Part shown: piece after piece, positions 1 to 10,829 of the stretch
Layout of the letters: each line of letters opens with the position of its first letter
Position numbering within the stretch: position 1 is the first letter of the stretch
Assembly (NCBI GenBank): GCA_007922305.1
Contig: ML677358.1
Location: forward strand, 9,922,576-9,986,575
Length of the DNA: 64,000 nt
Source: Dermatemys mawii
Taxonomy: Eukaryota; Chordata; Testudines; Dermatemydidae
Reading direction: 5' to 3'
Notes under the pieces: generated by a model
The model's input: only the letters and a program-made list of their open reading frames with translations
Told to the model about the DNA's origin: nothing
The model's database searches: none
Program-made: the position numbers and the translations under genes

Positions 1-1636
1 GTTTAACCATTTTTCAGGTTGCATTTTTTTGGAGGGGGGAATCACTCTCCCCAGCCCCCAGAACCAGAGAGTGTTCTGTTTTCAAATCCCTCTACCCTTT
101 TTTGGTGTGCTGAGGTCTAGGGACTGAAGCAGGACTCATCACTGCAGAACAATTTACTTGGAGGGTAAGTATGGAGGCAAAATTATACTCTCTGGCAGTT
201 GCCTGTGGCATAACGTCTTTGCCACATGCTGGAAAGGAAAGAATAATGGGCAATCTTAGATTATTTCTACTCAAAAGTTACAGGAAATTCATTGTTTTAA
301 AAGCATTTTCCATTGTTGACCTGAGCACCCCCTTGAAAAAAGGCGTAAAAACAAATAACCTTATAAGCAACTTTCTGTGTACTCCAAAATAAACAGCTTT
401 GCAATGAAACCTGAAGTAAATAACTTGGAAGCTTAGTTATTCTTTGGTCTCGGTTTCCGTGGTAAGCTTCCCACTGCTCAAGTGCCATTGAGAATCGTAT
501 CCGTTTTCAGGACAAAACAGTAAAAACCCCTTGTCGTGTTTAATGGAAATCAGTTTGAATTGGGACTTCAGCTTTCAGCAGATTAATACCATTCCTGTGC
601 TTTTTGTTCCTACATGTCTTCTTGCATTATTGTTATTATTATGCATGCTTATTTAACATCTAGTAGCAACGCTTAGCACACATCAGTACCTTGGGTGGTG
701 ACTTCCCTGCACTTTAAATGAAGCACACTCTAGGGCTGGATTCTGTTACCGTAATCGACAGAGTTGTCCTTTCTCATGCCAGCAATCTCATGGGTGTCCT
801 GGGATGACATGTATGCAAAATTGTTGCAGACTCAGGAAGTGCAGGGTGCTTCCACAATACATTCATCCATATTGCACACTTCACTTTGTGGTGGCATAAC
901 TGTGAAAATAGCCTGTAGCATGCACATGGCCATGTGGGGGATCTGGGCCAATGCTGGTGTGAAGTGAAGATAACCCAGGAAAAGGGACAAAGGCTGTCGA
1001 AGGAAATAAATCCTTTGAGGCTCGGTATTTTGAGCTTCCTGAAATCAAACCCTTCTTGTAAGTAATCAGCGGTCACCATGTAGGACTTCACCTTCCTGCG
1101 CTATTGCTTGGTAATGTATGCAGTTTGTATTTAGCTCCCATCCCAAGAGGCTATCATTTATTCTTTGCATCACTGTCTACCTTAAGCCAGGGTATCAGTG
1201 GCAAGCAGTCACTGGGTCCCTTTCAAGGATGGGCTGCAAATGAAGGCATATCCAGAAGAGTCTTTAGTGGAGGAACAAGTCTGCATCTCTGTGGGTTGGT
1301 GCTATAGTCCTCCAACATGCTCTTCCAGTGGGCATGTGGTCCCTGACCCAGGGAAAGCACCTACTCCATCCTCAATAGGATGATGTGAAGATGTGGGTTA
1401 TGGAGTTACAACCAGGACATTATATACAGAGGGCAGATAAATTCTCTCTTCCTGATTGTATCTCCCATGGTTGCACAGGGGAAAGTGGTGGTCTGAAAGA
1501 TGGTCAGCATCCTTATGAGGCTGTGCTAGCAGTGTAAGACACGTACAATCCATCACTGGACAGGTGGCTACTAAAGAATCCACTCAAATGCTTGCATTTG
1601 TAAATAAATTCCCCTGGGCTATGCTCATGTCCCTTT
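1..1636. other. Unassigned non-coding sequence
   Basis: I recognise no gene or repeat with confidence here. A stretch near 735-965 begins with a GGGCTGGATTCTG-type phrase that often opens short palindromic reptile repeats, but it is too decayed to bound. Reading frames are short and carry no motif I know. Confidence 0.5.
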
Positions 1637-1735
1637 TGTTATTACTGATGATTTGCTAAGGGCAAAAATGTCCTGGTTCTGTGCAAGGCGCAAGAGGAAC
1701 ACAGGCCTGCCCTAAATAGCTTGTAATCTAAAAAC
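1637..1735 (-). repeat. L2/CORE-SINE-like 3' tail fragment
   Basis: Read on the minus strand, the segment has the phrase for a retroposon 3' tail: TTGTAATC-type start, then a ...GGGCAGG... stretch, a CTGTGCAAGGCGC-like block and an AT-rich end. The same tail appears at 8.2, 27.4, 32.1, 35.2 and 62.4 kb. The link to L2 or a related SINE is from memory of the family. It is short and diverged. Confidence 0.4.
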
Positions 1736-4126
1736 AGAAACTTTCTGGAGGGCACTGTGGAAGGAGGGAATCCGCAGTGTCTAGTTTCCCATGAACAGTT
1801 GAGTGATCGCACTTGACTGGTATGAATGCTCAGAGGAAAGGGAAATTCAAAGCTGCATATGGACGTTACCGCAAACCCTGAATTTTAAATTTACATGTGT
1901 GTGCATTTGTACCAGAAATACTTGCCGGTTTATCTAGCTAGAGAACAGAAACCGTAATATGTGACTTGCCCAGCCAGTCACACAACCGAGCAACACAGCT
2001 CATTATATACTCACAGCGAACTGCATGATCATTTCATACACTGGGAGAAAATTATTCACCAATTTCATAGAATAGTGAATCAGTTCAGGGAGATCATTAT
2101 GATCTGCTTGGGAATGTTTCATAAGAAGGAAAAGAAGCTAAATTCATTGGTTACATTATTTGTTTCACGTTGTTTGCTCCGTTCTAGTGACTGCCAGTCC
2201 CCCAGCAGACAGATGCTATGGAACCTGCATCCAGTCCACAACAGAATTTTAAAATCCCTGAATTGAGATTGGCACTTGATTGAGAAGGGATTGTACGTGG
2301 CACTTTTGGGCTGAATACTTCCACGTCTGGTGCAGCTTGTTTATTGCAGCCTGCTTCATGGTGTGGCAAACAATGCAAGCCAGAGCAGTCTGCACTGAGA
2401 AGCCTTCAGTTACTGGAAGCAACACAGAACGATTGTATGTATAGTTAACACTTGCATGATTTGCCCCATATGCAACCATCTGGTTCTGCTGAAGTTTCTG
2501 ATCTCTCAGCATGGTTTGATTTATGTGGCAATAGCAGCAACATTCCCATCATAGAAATAGAGAGCAACAGTTAATGCTGCCACTGTTTAGGGGTAAAGAA
2601 AATTCCCACCAGGGGAACTTATTCCTCTTATTGGACACATCTGTATGCAAAGTAGAGACACTATCTTTTTCAATAGCTCAGGCAGGCAGGGTTTGGGCCA
2701 GGGAAAGTGAAGCCAGTACATATTTAGCAGCACATAATACCTTGCCTTGTTGGCCCACTTCTTTCCAGATTGTATCAGATTTTGGAAAATGACACTGAAT
2801 AGATGGGTGCTATGTTTTCTCATATGCAAAGAGCAAGGGGAGTATTTTACAGTGTGGTAGAGTGAGGTTCTGACCACTCAGGGCAATGGTGGAAGAATGT
2901 GGCTTATAATCTTTCAGTTATACAAAGCAGAGCCTCATTATTAGAAACTCACGGGCATGCTGCATTCAGAGAACGCTGTAATCCTAATGATCCTTCATGT
3001 ATAGGAAGTAGAATCTAACCAATGACACACTGCTAATCTGCATACTGCTTAATCCACTCCTAGATTAGTGTTCCTCTCCCCGCACTTCACTAGGGATTGA
3101 AAAGACAATAGGCAGATCTTTGTTAGAGAGACTTCATTGTTGTTTTTTTACCCTCCTAGAGGATATTTATTAGAATGCTATGGAGTATTATATATAATTA
3201 AAATGCAATTGTTGAAATGAATGTTTTGTGATGCGTTATTTTAGCTTTTTGCGCTATGGAATGCCACTTTGCAAAATCCACTAGTGCACAGTGAGTTTTC
3301 CAGTCAGTAGCATGAGGTCCCACTGTATCAGGCCTTTCAGCACAGAGGATCCCAAAGTATGATAAAAATGAAAATACAAGCTATAGACTTGAGATGAATG
3401 TGAACCAAAATGCCAGAGCCGCTCACCTTTGCCTGCCACTGAAATACAGCTGCCTCTAAACAGTTGTGCTAAAAAGCAGTTTAGGACAGGAAGTGAAGAA
3501 GAATACTGTATTCAATTGAAATGTCATAGGAGGAATGTTAGTGAGGGAGAGCATAATCATTCAAGTTGGAATTTGTCCAGGATCTATGTAGTGGCAGCCA
3601 AAGCAGGGCTGGATAAGCCCTGGAAAAAGTGATTTGTTAGGGTGTGGGTGAAAGTGGAAGGAATTTTTATTGAATCTGGCCCTAAATTCTTGTGGAATCA
3701 AGAGGATTAATTGACAAAGGGAAATCTAATATGCTGCTTAGAATTTATGGAACAAAGAAATAAAATTACTGTAGCTACTGGAATTGCAATAGCATGTGGA
3801 AGGCCATTTTTAATCTATATGTACAATGAGGTAGGCTTTGAAATGAAGTCTTCAAATGCATCTGAGTTGTAATTTAACATCACATGGGAATTTAGGTAGA
3901 GGCACCACTGTTCATTGGTCCATCAATGTAGGATTGTTCCTTAAATGACACAATGATATACAGAATAATGCTATATAGATTTGTTCTGTGTTTAGCCTGC
4001 TGCTTTTACACCTATGGAGATTTTTTGCATTTTTATTTTTATCTGAACTATTCTTAAACATCGAAAGAGGGACCAGTGGATCTTTCAGACTTATATGCAT
4101 GTGTTACTGCATAGCTTGGAAAATTA
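1736..4126. other. Unassigned non-coding sequence
   Basis: There is no recognisable gene. A short phrase near 1961-1990 (GACTTGCCCAGCC...TCACAC) resembles the core of a minus-strand MIR but is too short to call. The rest is AT-rich and appears single-copy by eye. Confidence 0.45.
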
Positions 4127-4385
4127 AAAGAGGGAATATGGTCTATGGGTTAAAGCAGAGGAGAGGAAGTCAGGACTTCTGTGTTCAATTGCCCACTTTG
4201 CCACTGTCGCAATGTGTGTTCTTGGTCAAGTTACATAACTTTGCTGTCTCCCAGTTCCCCACCTGTGTAATGGAGATAACATTTGCCAGAACATGGTGGT
4301 GGTGGTAGGCATAATTCTTTAGTCTCAGTAGAGTGTTTCGAAACGTAAGATGGAAGGTGATATAAAAGTGCCAAGTATTATAATG
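4127..4385 (+). repeat. MIR-type SINE, near full length
   Basis: The segment follows the MIR/CORE-SINE order on the plus strand: a GGGTTAAAGCAG head derived from a tRNA, then a TGTGTTCAATTGCC B-box-like phrase, TTGCCACTGTC, TTGGTCAAGTTACATAAC, CCCAGTTCCCCACCTGTG and ATGGAGATAAC. It ends with a tail typical of reptile copies (GATGGAAGGTGATATAAAAG followed by AAGTATTATAA). MIRs are ancient tRNA-derived SINEs mobilised by L2 enzymes, and this copy is not expected to be active. Confidence 0.7.
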
Positions 4386-4933
4386 GTAAGATATTGGATT
4401 TCTCTAGGTACCTAGAATAATTGATTATAAAGATTGGTGACTATGCACGGCCATATTTTCAAGGGCAGAAACATGACCTCAGAATTGGTGTAGTCTGGTG
4501 TTTCCATGCCTGGTTTATCTCTAAATCTGAGTGTCCAAGGGACTCATGCTAAATTGTGGCTAACCACAGAGCAGACAGATTTTATATGTACTGTTGTATT
4601 GGCAATGTGATGCTTCATTCGTTTCACTCATACCTGATGTTTAGGAAAGGTCAGGATTAATGCATTAAAGGCCCGAATGGTGAATTTATGGCCAGTTCTA
4701 TTTGTTTTTTGATGTATGTTTCCCAAGTAGAAAGTGTCAATGCAGGATGAATAGTTAAAGATTACTTTTTACATTCTAAAAATAAGAAGAGAAGAGAAAA
4801 TAATCTTCGTTCTTAGTTTGGCTCAAGCCAAGGGTTAATCACCTTTTTCTTTCATAAAAAGGGTACATGCTCATTTTTTATGAATCTTTGTAAACAATAT
4901 TTTTGTATCAAAGAAGAAATTCCAAGGGATTAA
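4386..4933. other. Unassigned AT-rich sequence
   Basis: I see no gene, no clear repeat boundary and no RNA gene in this AT-rich stretch. Confidence 0.4.
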
Positions 4934-5075
4934 AGGCCACATTTTCAAAACTGCCTCCAAAGTCTGCATTTATGTGGATGTGCTTGCGACTCCTGCTTTC
5001 GAGTGTGCATAAGTGGTAATCACACATGCACATTTAATGGTCACAGCTAGTCAGGTTGCTTTGAAAAGATGGCCT
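4934..5075. repeat. Palindromic MITE-like element
   Basis: The two ends are inverted copies: AGGCCACATTTTCAAAA on the left and, read backwards, AGGCCATCTTTTCAAAG on the right. The interior has further inverted words (TGTGGATGTG... against ...CACACATGCACA). This arrangement is typical of small non-autonomous elements abundant in turtles and crocodilians. No target duplication is certain. Confidence 0.5.
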
Positions 5076-5295
5076 AAAGTAAGGAAAAAATCCAAGATGC
5101 CAGCAGCAATCCTTTAATTAGAATGGAATGATGGAGAAAAATATTTTACTAGGTAATGTGTTGTTCCAAATAGCAAAGACAATATACATAATATTTGAAA
5201 TGGCAGGACAATGGGAATGAAGTATAAGTTAATAAAAACAGAAGGTTTAAGGCAACTGGAGAAGGTTGATGCTGTTGGCATTGTAGAGGAGCATC
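5076..5295. other. Unassigned AT-rich sequence
   Basis: No recognisable feature was found. The stretch is AT-rich with short homopurine runs. Confidence 0.4.
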
Positions 5296-5425
5296 CAAGA
5301 TTTTCAAAATCATCCTTATTTAAGTGTCTGAATCAATGTCCTGATTTTTAGTGATGCACACTCAGCATCCCCCACTGACGTTAATGGAAGTACATAAAGA
5401 TATTCAGGTGCATAAGTGTTTGCGG
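5296..5425. repeat. Palindromic repeat fragment (CTGATTTT...GTGCTCAGCA type)
   Basis: The order is AAGATTTTCAAAATCA, then TTTAAGTGTCTGAAT, CCTGATTTTTAGTGATGCACACTCAGCA, then CACTGACGTTAATGGAAG and an inverted-looking tail (ATTCAGGTGCATAAG). It matches the layout of the clearer copies at 7.22 and 45.34 kb, including a degenerate CCATTGACTTCAATGG core. Confidence 0.45.
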
Positions 5426-5976
5426 GTTTGAAGGTCTGATTGTGTCTTCACTTTCACACTTATCCTGGAAAGCAGTGGGATTTGCTTGATGTCTAAGATA
5501 TCACTCAGCTAGACTAAGGGCAGCAGAATCCTGATCTTAGATGCCTGAATGTCTCTAGTCCATTAAACACGCCACAAATGATTCAGTTACAGCTCGCGGC
5601 GAGTACAAAGCCAGAAGCCAGTTTTGAAAATGTGGCCCATCTCTAATGACAGGGCTAGACTGCGGTACTCTGACTCATCTTGAGGAGTAGCCTTCCTCCT
5701 CACTTCATCCCTTGGAAGTCAACGGCGGGTGTGAAACTGCAGACAGAATCCCTTGCAGCTGCAAACACTGGGCGAGATCCAGCAGCCACTTGTGCAGGAT
5801 GAGACAAGTTAAGGAGAAAGGTCCTGCTCACCACTGGCAAAGGGGGGCAGAAGCTGGCCCATCATTATTTGCCAGCCTGATAAAGAAATAACCGTGGGTG
5901 CTTGATCACTAGCTAATTGCTAACAAATTCTTCACCTTACTGTAGCATCATGGGTCTGCACCAAAGTCTACAGACT
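5426..5976. other. Unassigned sequence with decayed repeat phrases
   Basis: A phrase at about 5625-5640 (TTTTGAAAATGTGGCCC) looks like one terminal word of the palindromic elements. Another near 5652-5680 (GGGCTAGACTGCGG...) resembles the start of the GGGCCAGATTCTG family. Neither can be bounded. Confidence 0.35.
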
Positions 5977-6014
5977 CCCATTGACTTCAATGGGCTTTGG
6001 ATCAGGCCCTATAT
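5977..6014. repeat. CCATTGACTTCAATGG palindromic element end
   Basis: This is the cleanest example in the window: the self-complementary core CCATTGACTTCAATGG followed directly by GCTTTGGATCAGGCCC. In full-length copies known from turtles and crocodilians this end word recurs inverted on the other side of the core; here only one arm is preserved. Confidence 0.6.
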
Positions 6015-7221
6015 ATGTGCATGTACACCAAGTATATTATGACCAAGGCTCTGTGCTATTAGGACTTTATTCTATCAAAGTGTCCAGCTTTGTCTGTAGT
6101 TCAGGGATGAAGAATTGAGGTATGTTTGTAAGATCATGCTGCTTTAATCATCCAGGCCACTTTAGCACCAGAGCAGTGACCTGCAAACCTAAATGATGTG
6201 TCTCCCTTTTGATATCTTGCTATTTTGACTTCACTATTCACTTAAACTGCAGAGGGCAGGGGGAAGGGAGAAAGAACATAAGGCCTGCAAATTAGCATCA
6301 AAGGGCTGGTGCGAGGTTTATTGGGGCATTTACTAGTGTTGTTTTCATTATTTACACCACTGTTGATTCCAGGAGATCTCATTAAAAGTGTAATAAATGT
6401 AAAAATATTTTACAAGTCAATAAAAGTACAAAACAAAAATAACTTTATATAGGACGATTTTTCTTCTTTTAAAAAATATGGTGTGGTATCATATTAACCG
6501 TGCTGATTACTGATGGGGTGATAAGAAAAGATCCATTTCTGGTCTAGTGCAAGTGGGCAGTGCAGGATAGAAGGGGGGAGGTTTCAGGATGGCTTTTCCA
6601 TCCCCCAATTAAGATAGTGGGCACAATTTTGCTCTCATTGATGTCAGTGGAAAAACTTCTACTGGCTTTGGTGAGAGTGGGTTTGGGCCAAATGTAACAT
6701 TTCATTGTAAGGAAAGAAAAAAAACTGACACGTTTTATTAAAATCTTTCTTATATTAAAAGGGGAAATATATCCATGAGAGTACTGGAAAATATGGCACT
6801 AGCAAAGCGAGAATACATTAATGCTTTTATGTTCCTCTGCAAAGTATGTTTGCATAAACACACTGTGTGTAGTCAGAACAAGCATATATTTTTTGGAAGT
6901 ATGTTAAACAAGGCCTGTGATATTTGCCAAATCCTCTATTATGGTTTTGGGATATGCAGTTTTCTGCAAAGGGACTGAGCTAAAACCAGGAAACACTTTG
7001 GAATGAATCCAGTTTGGATTTAGTCCAAAAATCTTGAGAATGAGTGGGTGGGGAAAAGAAGTTGGATTTAACCCTTAAACCACCAAACCACAGTTTAGGA
7101 GAAGGAGTATCATCAGTGGGGTTTATCATCTTGTCCCAAAGACAAGATATAATGGCACTGGATACTGTCTTTTATCATCAGGCAAGAAACCCTGCTCCCA
7201 ACATTTTAAACTTGGCTGCTT
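6015..7221. other. Unassigned sequence with one decayed palindrome
   Basis: A degenerate copy of the CATTGA/TCAGTGG palindromic family lies at about 6617-6690 (CACAATTTTGCTCTC...GGTTTGGGCC). The remainder is AT-rich without recognisable genes. A 67-codon frame at 6775-6978 has no known motif and is regarded as chance. Confidence 0.4.
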
Positions 7222-7376
7222 AAAGTTAGGCACCTAAATCATACTGAGTCTCCAGAATGGGTGGACTGATTTTTCAGAGATGCTAAGCAAATGCAGCTCT
7301 CCTTGACTTCACCTATGGGTGCTCATTACCTCTGAATATCAGACCAGCCCATGAAAGTGGGGTTAGGAGCCTAATT
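7222..7376. repeat. Palindromic MITE-like element
   Basis: The terminal words are inverted: GTTAGGCACCTAA near 7225 and TTAGGAGCCTAA near 7363. The next inner words also pair: CTGATTTTTCAGAGATGCT near 7267 against CTCATTACCTCTGAATATCAG near 7322. The centre contains a degenerate TTGACTTC core. The whole unit can fold into one long imperfect hairpin, the signature of this small-element family. Confidence 0.6.
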
Positions 7377-8204
7377 TGAGGCACTCAAATTTGAAAAAGG
7401 TGGAATTAGCGCCAAACTTTCAAAAATGATCTCTAAAGCCATTCGTAGACTTGTGCGTTTCCCCACAAAATTGCACAAACCAATTTTTGTGTGTGAAAAA
7501 ATAAAATGATATTTATGCAGCTTGCATTTGTGTGTGCAAATGGATAGATTGTCTCACTAGATAGCTGGTGTAAGAAACAAATCTCACCTAATCTATCCAT
7601 CGGCAAAACAGCACAGATGTACATGCATTTTATTGTTCAATTTAAGTCCATATTTTTGGTGAATGAATAGTTAGTTCGAAAACAAACTACAACGATGAAT
7701 TTCTGTGGCGGCAGAGTTGGGAGCAATTTTGCAGTTGGAAGCGGACCTTGAGTATCCCATTCAATCTATGACAATTGTCATAAAGATAATTCGTGGCAGA
7801 TATGATCAAGTTTTGGAGCTGTGGTTAAACCCCTCTGAAAAACATGAAAAGAAGTCTGACTACGTTGTGTTATATCTGCCAACTAGTGGCTGAACATTCA
7901 GGGCAAAATTCATCCGCAGATGTCAGTGCAGTTACACAAAGGTTGAATTTGGCCTTCAGAATGGAGTCTTCCATCACTCTGTGTGTATGGGGGTAAGAGG
8001 AGGGGCTTCTGAATTTCGACTCCAGATGCTCGCTATCTACAGGTTTGCTCTAGACAGTTGCTCTAGAAGGTCACCTAAATGAAAGTTATGATCTGGGCAG
8101 GAGCTGGGCTAGGTTTTTTTAAGAAGGAAATTTCTGTTTAGCCCATGCACTTTTCTTAAAAAATTGGAAAGAAACAAGAAGTTACAAGTGGCTTGATCAT
8201 TTCA
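7377..8204. other. Unassigned sequence
   Basis: No gene or bounded repeat was recognised. A 62-codon frame at 7705-7893 has no known motif. Confidence 0.4.
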
Positions 8205-8335
8205 AGAGAACGTTATTATTTTTACTGCTACCACAATAGGGACCAAAGGCCACAATTAGATTTGGGAGCCCATTGTGCTGTGCCTTGGATAAGCACAGGT
8301 AGTAAAGAGATGGTCCCTGTCCCACATAGCTATAT
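8205..8335 (-). repeat. L2/CORE-SINE-like 3' tail
   Basis: On the minus strand the segment reads GGGACAGGGACCATCTCTTT, a CCAAGGCACAGCACAATGGG block, CTTTGGTCCC, then GTGGTAGCAGTAAAAATAATAA. This is the same tail seen at 32.1 and 62.4 kb, ending in an AT-rich simple repeat as retroposon 3' ends do. Confidence 0.5.
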
Positions 8336-8399
8336 TGTTTATTATTCTAGAACTGTTTGTGAAATTACTTGCTTAATATTAAGCCCTCTTGCTAAATAA

Positions 8400-8520
8400 T
8401 AACAATACTTTGCACTTATACAGCATCTTTTATCCAAAGTTCCCAAGGGTCGGTGTTATTTCCCATATTTTTATAGATGCGGACCCTAAGGCATGGAGGA
8501 GTTAGGGGGATTTTTAAAGG
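8400..8520 (-). repeat. MIR-type SINE, first part (split by an insertion)
   Basis: On the minus strand this part carries the 3' half of a MIR. The plus strand shows ACTTTGCACTTATACAGCATC, then TTTATAGATGCGGACCCTAAGGCATGGAGGAG, which is the complement of the CCTCAGTTTCC...TCTGTAAAATG region. The SINE resumes at 8735 after about 0.2 kb of inserted DNA that includes the hAT-like MITE. Confidence 0.55.
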
Positions 8521-8569
8521 AATCTCTTGGAGTCTGGTTCAAATTCCTTTATAAATCAATATGAGTTAG

Positions 8570-8708
8570 GCACTGACTAGGGTGACCAGACAACAAGAGT
8601 GAAAAATCGGGATGGAGGTGGGGGGTAATAGGAGCCTATATAAGAAAAAGACAAAAAAATCGGGACTGTCCCTATAAAATCGGGACATCTGGTCACCTTA
8701 GCACTGAC
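8570..8708. mobile_element. hAT-like MITE with perfect 8-bp target duplication
   Basis: The element occupies 8578-8700. It begins TAGGGTGACCAGAC and ends GTCTGGTCACC-type (TCTGGTCACCTTA), which are inverted copies. The direct repeat GCACTGAC lies at 8570-8577 and again at 8701-8708. An 8-bp duplication with TAGGG-type termini is the hallmark of hAT-superfamily transposons. The 123-bp interior has AAATCGGGA...TCCCTATAAAATCGGGAC inverted words and no coding capacity, so it would have needed an autonomous relative to move. A sister copy lies at 9560. Confidence 0.8.
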
Positions 8709-8734
8709 GTACCAAGCGCCTCTTGTAAAGCTCC

Positions 8735-8832
8735 AGTCTAAGTGACATGCTCAATGACAAACATTGAGTTAGTGGCAGAGTTGGGAGCAGCACTTGTGTA
8801 TCCCATCTCCTGGTCTCAGGCTCTATAATTTT
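8735..8832 (-). repeat. MIR-type SINE, second part
   Basis: The plus strand reads AAGTGACATGCTCAATGACA, then AGTTAGTGGCAGAGTTGGGAG and ATCTCCTGGTCT. This is the complement of the GGTTCGAATCC / CTCTGCCACT half of a MIR and continues the copy that begins at 8400. Confidence 0.55.
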
Positions 8833-9551
8833 ATATTTGTATTTCATTTAAAATAGTATTTCTTACCCCTGCAAAGACCCTGCTAGCAATATCAGCCAGC
8901 CGCACTATTGCAAACCATCATTAATTTCACTGCAAATGCAGGTTATAGCCATAATTCTTCACTTTGACCGCTTGCAAAAGTATCACTCTCTTATCTTTCA
9001 AATGCTAACGAGTCACAGATTGATTTGGGTTTTCTCACTGTCTCTTTTGCTCTCTTGTAACTTACAGGAAACTCAAAACTGGATGCAATCACTTCTCATA
9101 ATTTGAAATGTTAAACCTTGGCACGTCACTCCAGCTGTGATACATACAGCCTGCTCTGTTAAGCTTTAATGTATACTCCTAATGGCCATATGAGAGTAGA
9201 AATCCAGGGATTAACTTTGATTCCAGTTTAACTACTGATAGGCGCCTGCAGTATTATAAAAGACTCTCTCCCCTCTCAGAGACATTGACCGTCTTTGCCT
9301 TTGTTTGTTCATAATGCTGTTGAAACTTTTAGCCAAGCATTGATTTCCCCCTAAATTGACTACTATAACCCAGGTTTAATCTATCTGAAGAATAGTACAT
9401 ACAAAGCTGAATGACTAGATTGTGGATTTATGTTGAAAAATGGGAATTGCTGCTTTATATATGCTATGGATTATGTAAAGAGGACCATTTTCTTTAGCAA
9501 TGGGCCCCAGCTGCAATGTTCAAAGCAATCTGGATTCTGAACATCCCATTA
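8833..9551. other. Unassigned sequence
   Basis: I see no gene or bounded repeat here. Confidence 0.4.
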
Positions 9552-9691
9552 TTGTGGGGTAGGGTGACCACAGAGCAACTGTGAAAAAACGGGACAGGGG
9601 GTGGAGGGTAATAGGCACCTATAAAAGAAAAAGTCCCAAAAAACAGTACTGTCCCTTTAAAAATGGGACATCTGGTCTCCATATTATGGGG
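9552..9691. mobile_element. hAT-like MITE, second copy
   Basis: The element at 9560-9683 shares the layout of the copy at 8578: TAGGGTGACCA start, GGGGGTGGAGGGTAATAGG, CCTATAAAAGAAAAAG, CTGTCCCTTTAAAAATGGGAC and a TCTGGTCTCCATA end. The flanks TTGTGGGG (9552-9559) and TTATGGGG (9684-9691) agree at 7 of 8 positions, consistent with a decayed 8-bp target duplication. Confidence 0.75.
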
Positions 9692-10244
9692 TGCTTGGAT
9701 GTGATGGATGAAATCCTGGCTGCATTAGACTCAGTGGCCAAATTCCCACTGACTTCAAAGGGGTCAAGATTTTACCCAATATTTTGGCATGGGGCCTATC
9801 TGTAATTTTCTTCAACAGTTTTCCTTGAGATGGGGAAGAGATCTGGATTCCTAGCATGAAAGAGATTGACAAGTGTCTAGAAAAGAAGGCCAGCTATTTG
9901 GACTACAGAAATAAACAGTGAAAGGAAAAGGTAATTACTGCCAATTCTCATTCACACTCAGGCCTCCTATACAGCTTTCTGGCATCAGAAAGAAGTCTTA
10001 CAGTGGGCACAGTGAGACTCCGGCCATTCTCTTGTCTAGGTTAAAAGTATGTAGAAAATTAATTTCTTGGGCAGAACTAGCAGTCTCAGATTCTGTGTGT
10101 GTAACAGAGTTCCAGGGAATAATCTAACAATTATGTAATTCTCAGTGCTCACCTGGGCGGAAGAAAGAGCACTCTATAGGCAAAGGAGTACTTTTTTTTT
10201 TTTTTTTATGTAAGAAGACATGATCACTGTTCCAAAGAAGGAGG
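9692..10244. other. Unassigned sequence with one palindromic fragment
   Basis: A CCTGGCTGCATTAGACTCAG...CCCACTGACTTCAAAGGGG phrase at about 9715-9785 belongs to the CCATTGACTTCAATGG family. A poly-T run lies near 10192-10207. Nothing else was recognised. Confidence 0.4.
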
Positions 10245-10347
10245 TTGCAACCTGTCTTTTTAAATATGGTTTTTGTTGCAATAATTTATGTCTTCATCAG
10301 CTCCAGGATGGATTACTGCAATCTGTCTTCTCTAGAGCTGTTCCTAG
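10245..10347 (+). pseudogene. LINE reverse transcriptase fragment, 5' piece
   Basis: The plus-strand translation contains ISSRMDYCNLSSLE. This corresponds to the SRLDYCNSLLAGL block that follows the catalytic centre in CR1/L2-type LINE reverse transcriptases. The fragment has no start or upstream domains and is broken at 10348 by the AT-rich element. The LINE appears to resume near 10830. The assignment rests on this one motif plus the downstream match. Confidence 0.5.
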
Positions 10348-10815
10348 ATAGAGCTGGGGAAATAACCGTTTTTCTAGTTCACCAGCAACATCAAAACATT
10401 AAAAGAAGAAAACAAAACACAATTTAGGATTAAACCAAAAATAAAATTTTCAACATTTTCAGCAAACAAAAAATTTAGCTTCCCCCCAAACCAACCAACC
10501 AACCAACCAAAATCAAAACTCGGAGTTAAACAAAATGTTCTGTTCAACCTGAAATGAAACATTTCATTTTGATTCAAGCATTTTTTAAAAATTAAAAATA
10601 AAGAAAATTAAAGGAAATTTCAAATTGAAAAGTCATTTCAATCAAAACATTTCATTAAGAAAATGTCAAAATGATGCTTTTGAATATTTTTTCTTAAATA
10701 ACTGAAGCACGTTGGCAAAATTGACACAACTCCACAAAAATATTTGGCTGTGGCAGAATCTAGATTCTTCACTGAAAAAAGTTTTGGTAAAAAAAAAATG
10801 TCACCCAGTTCTGCT
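10348..10815. repeat. AT-rich terminal-inverted element inserted in a LINE
   Basis: The left end TAGAGCTGGGGAAATA and the right end, read backwards as CAGAACTGGGTGACATT, are inverted copies. The interior is A/T-rich with repeated AAAACATTTCA and GAAATTT words, and includes an (AACC)n run at 10490-10509. Related copies lie at 32.3 and 52.9 kb. No coding sequence is visible, so a non-autonomous DNA element is the likely class. Confidence 0.55.
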
Positions 10816-10829
10816 TCTGACAGTCACTG

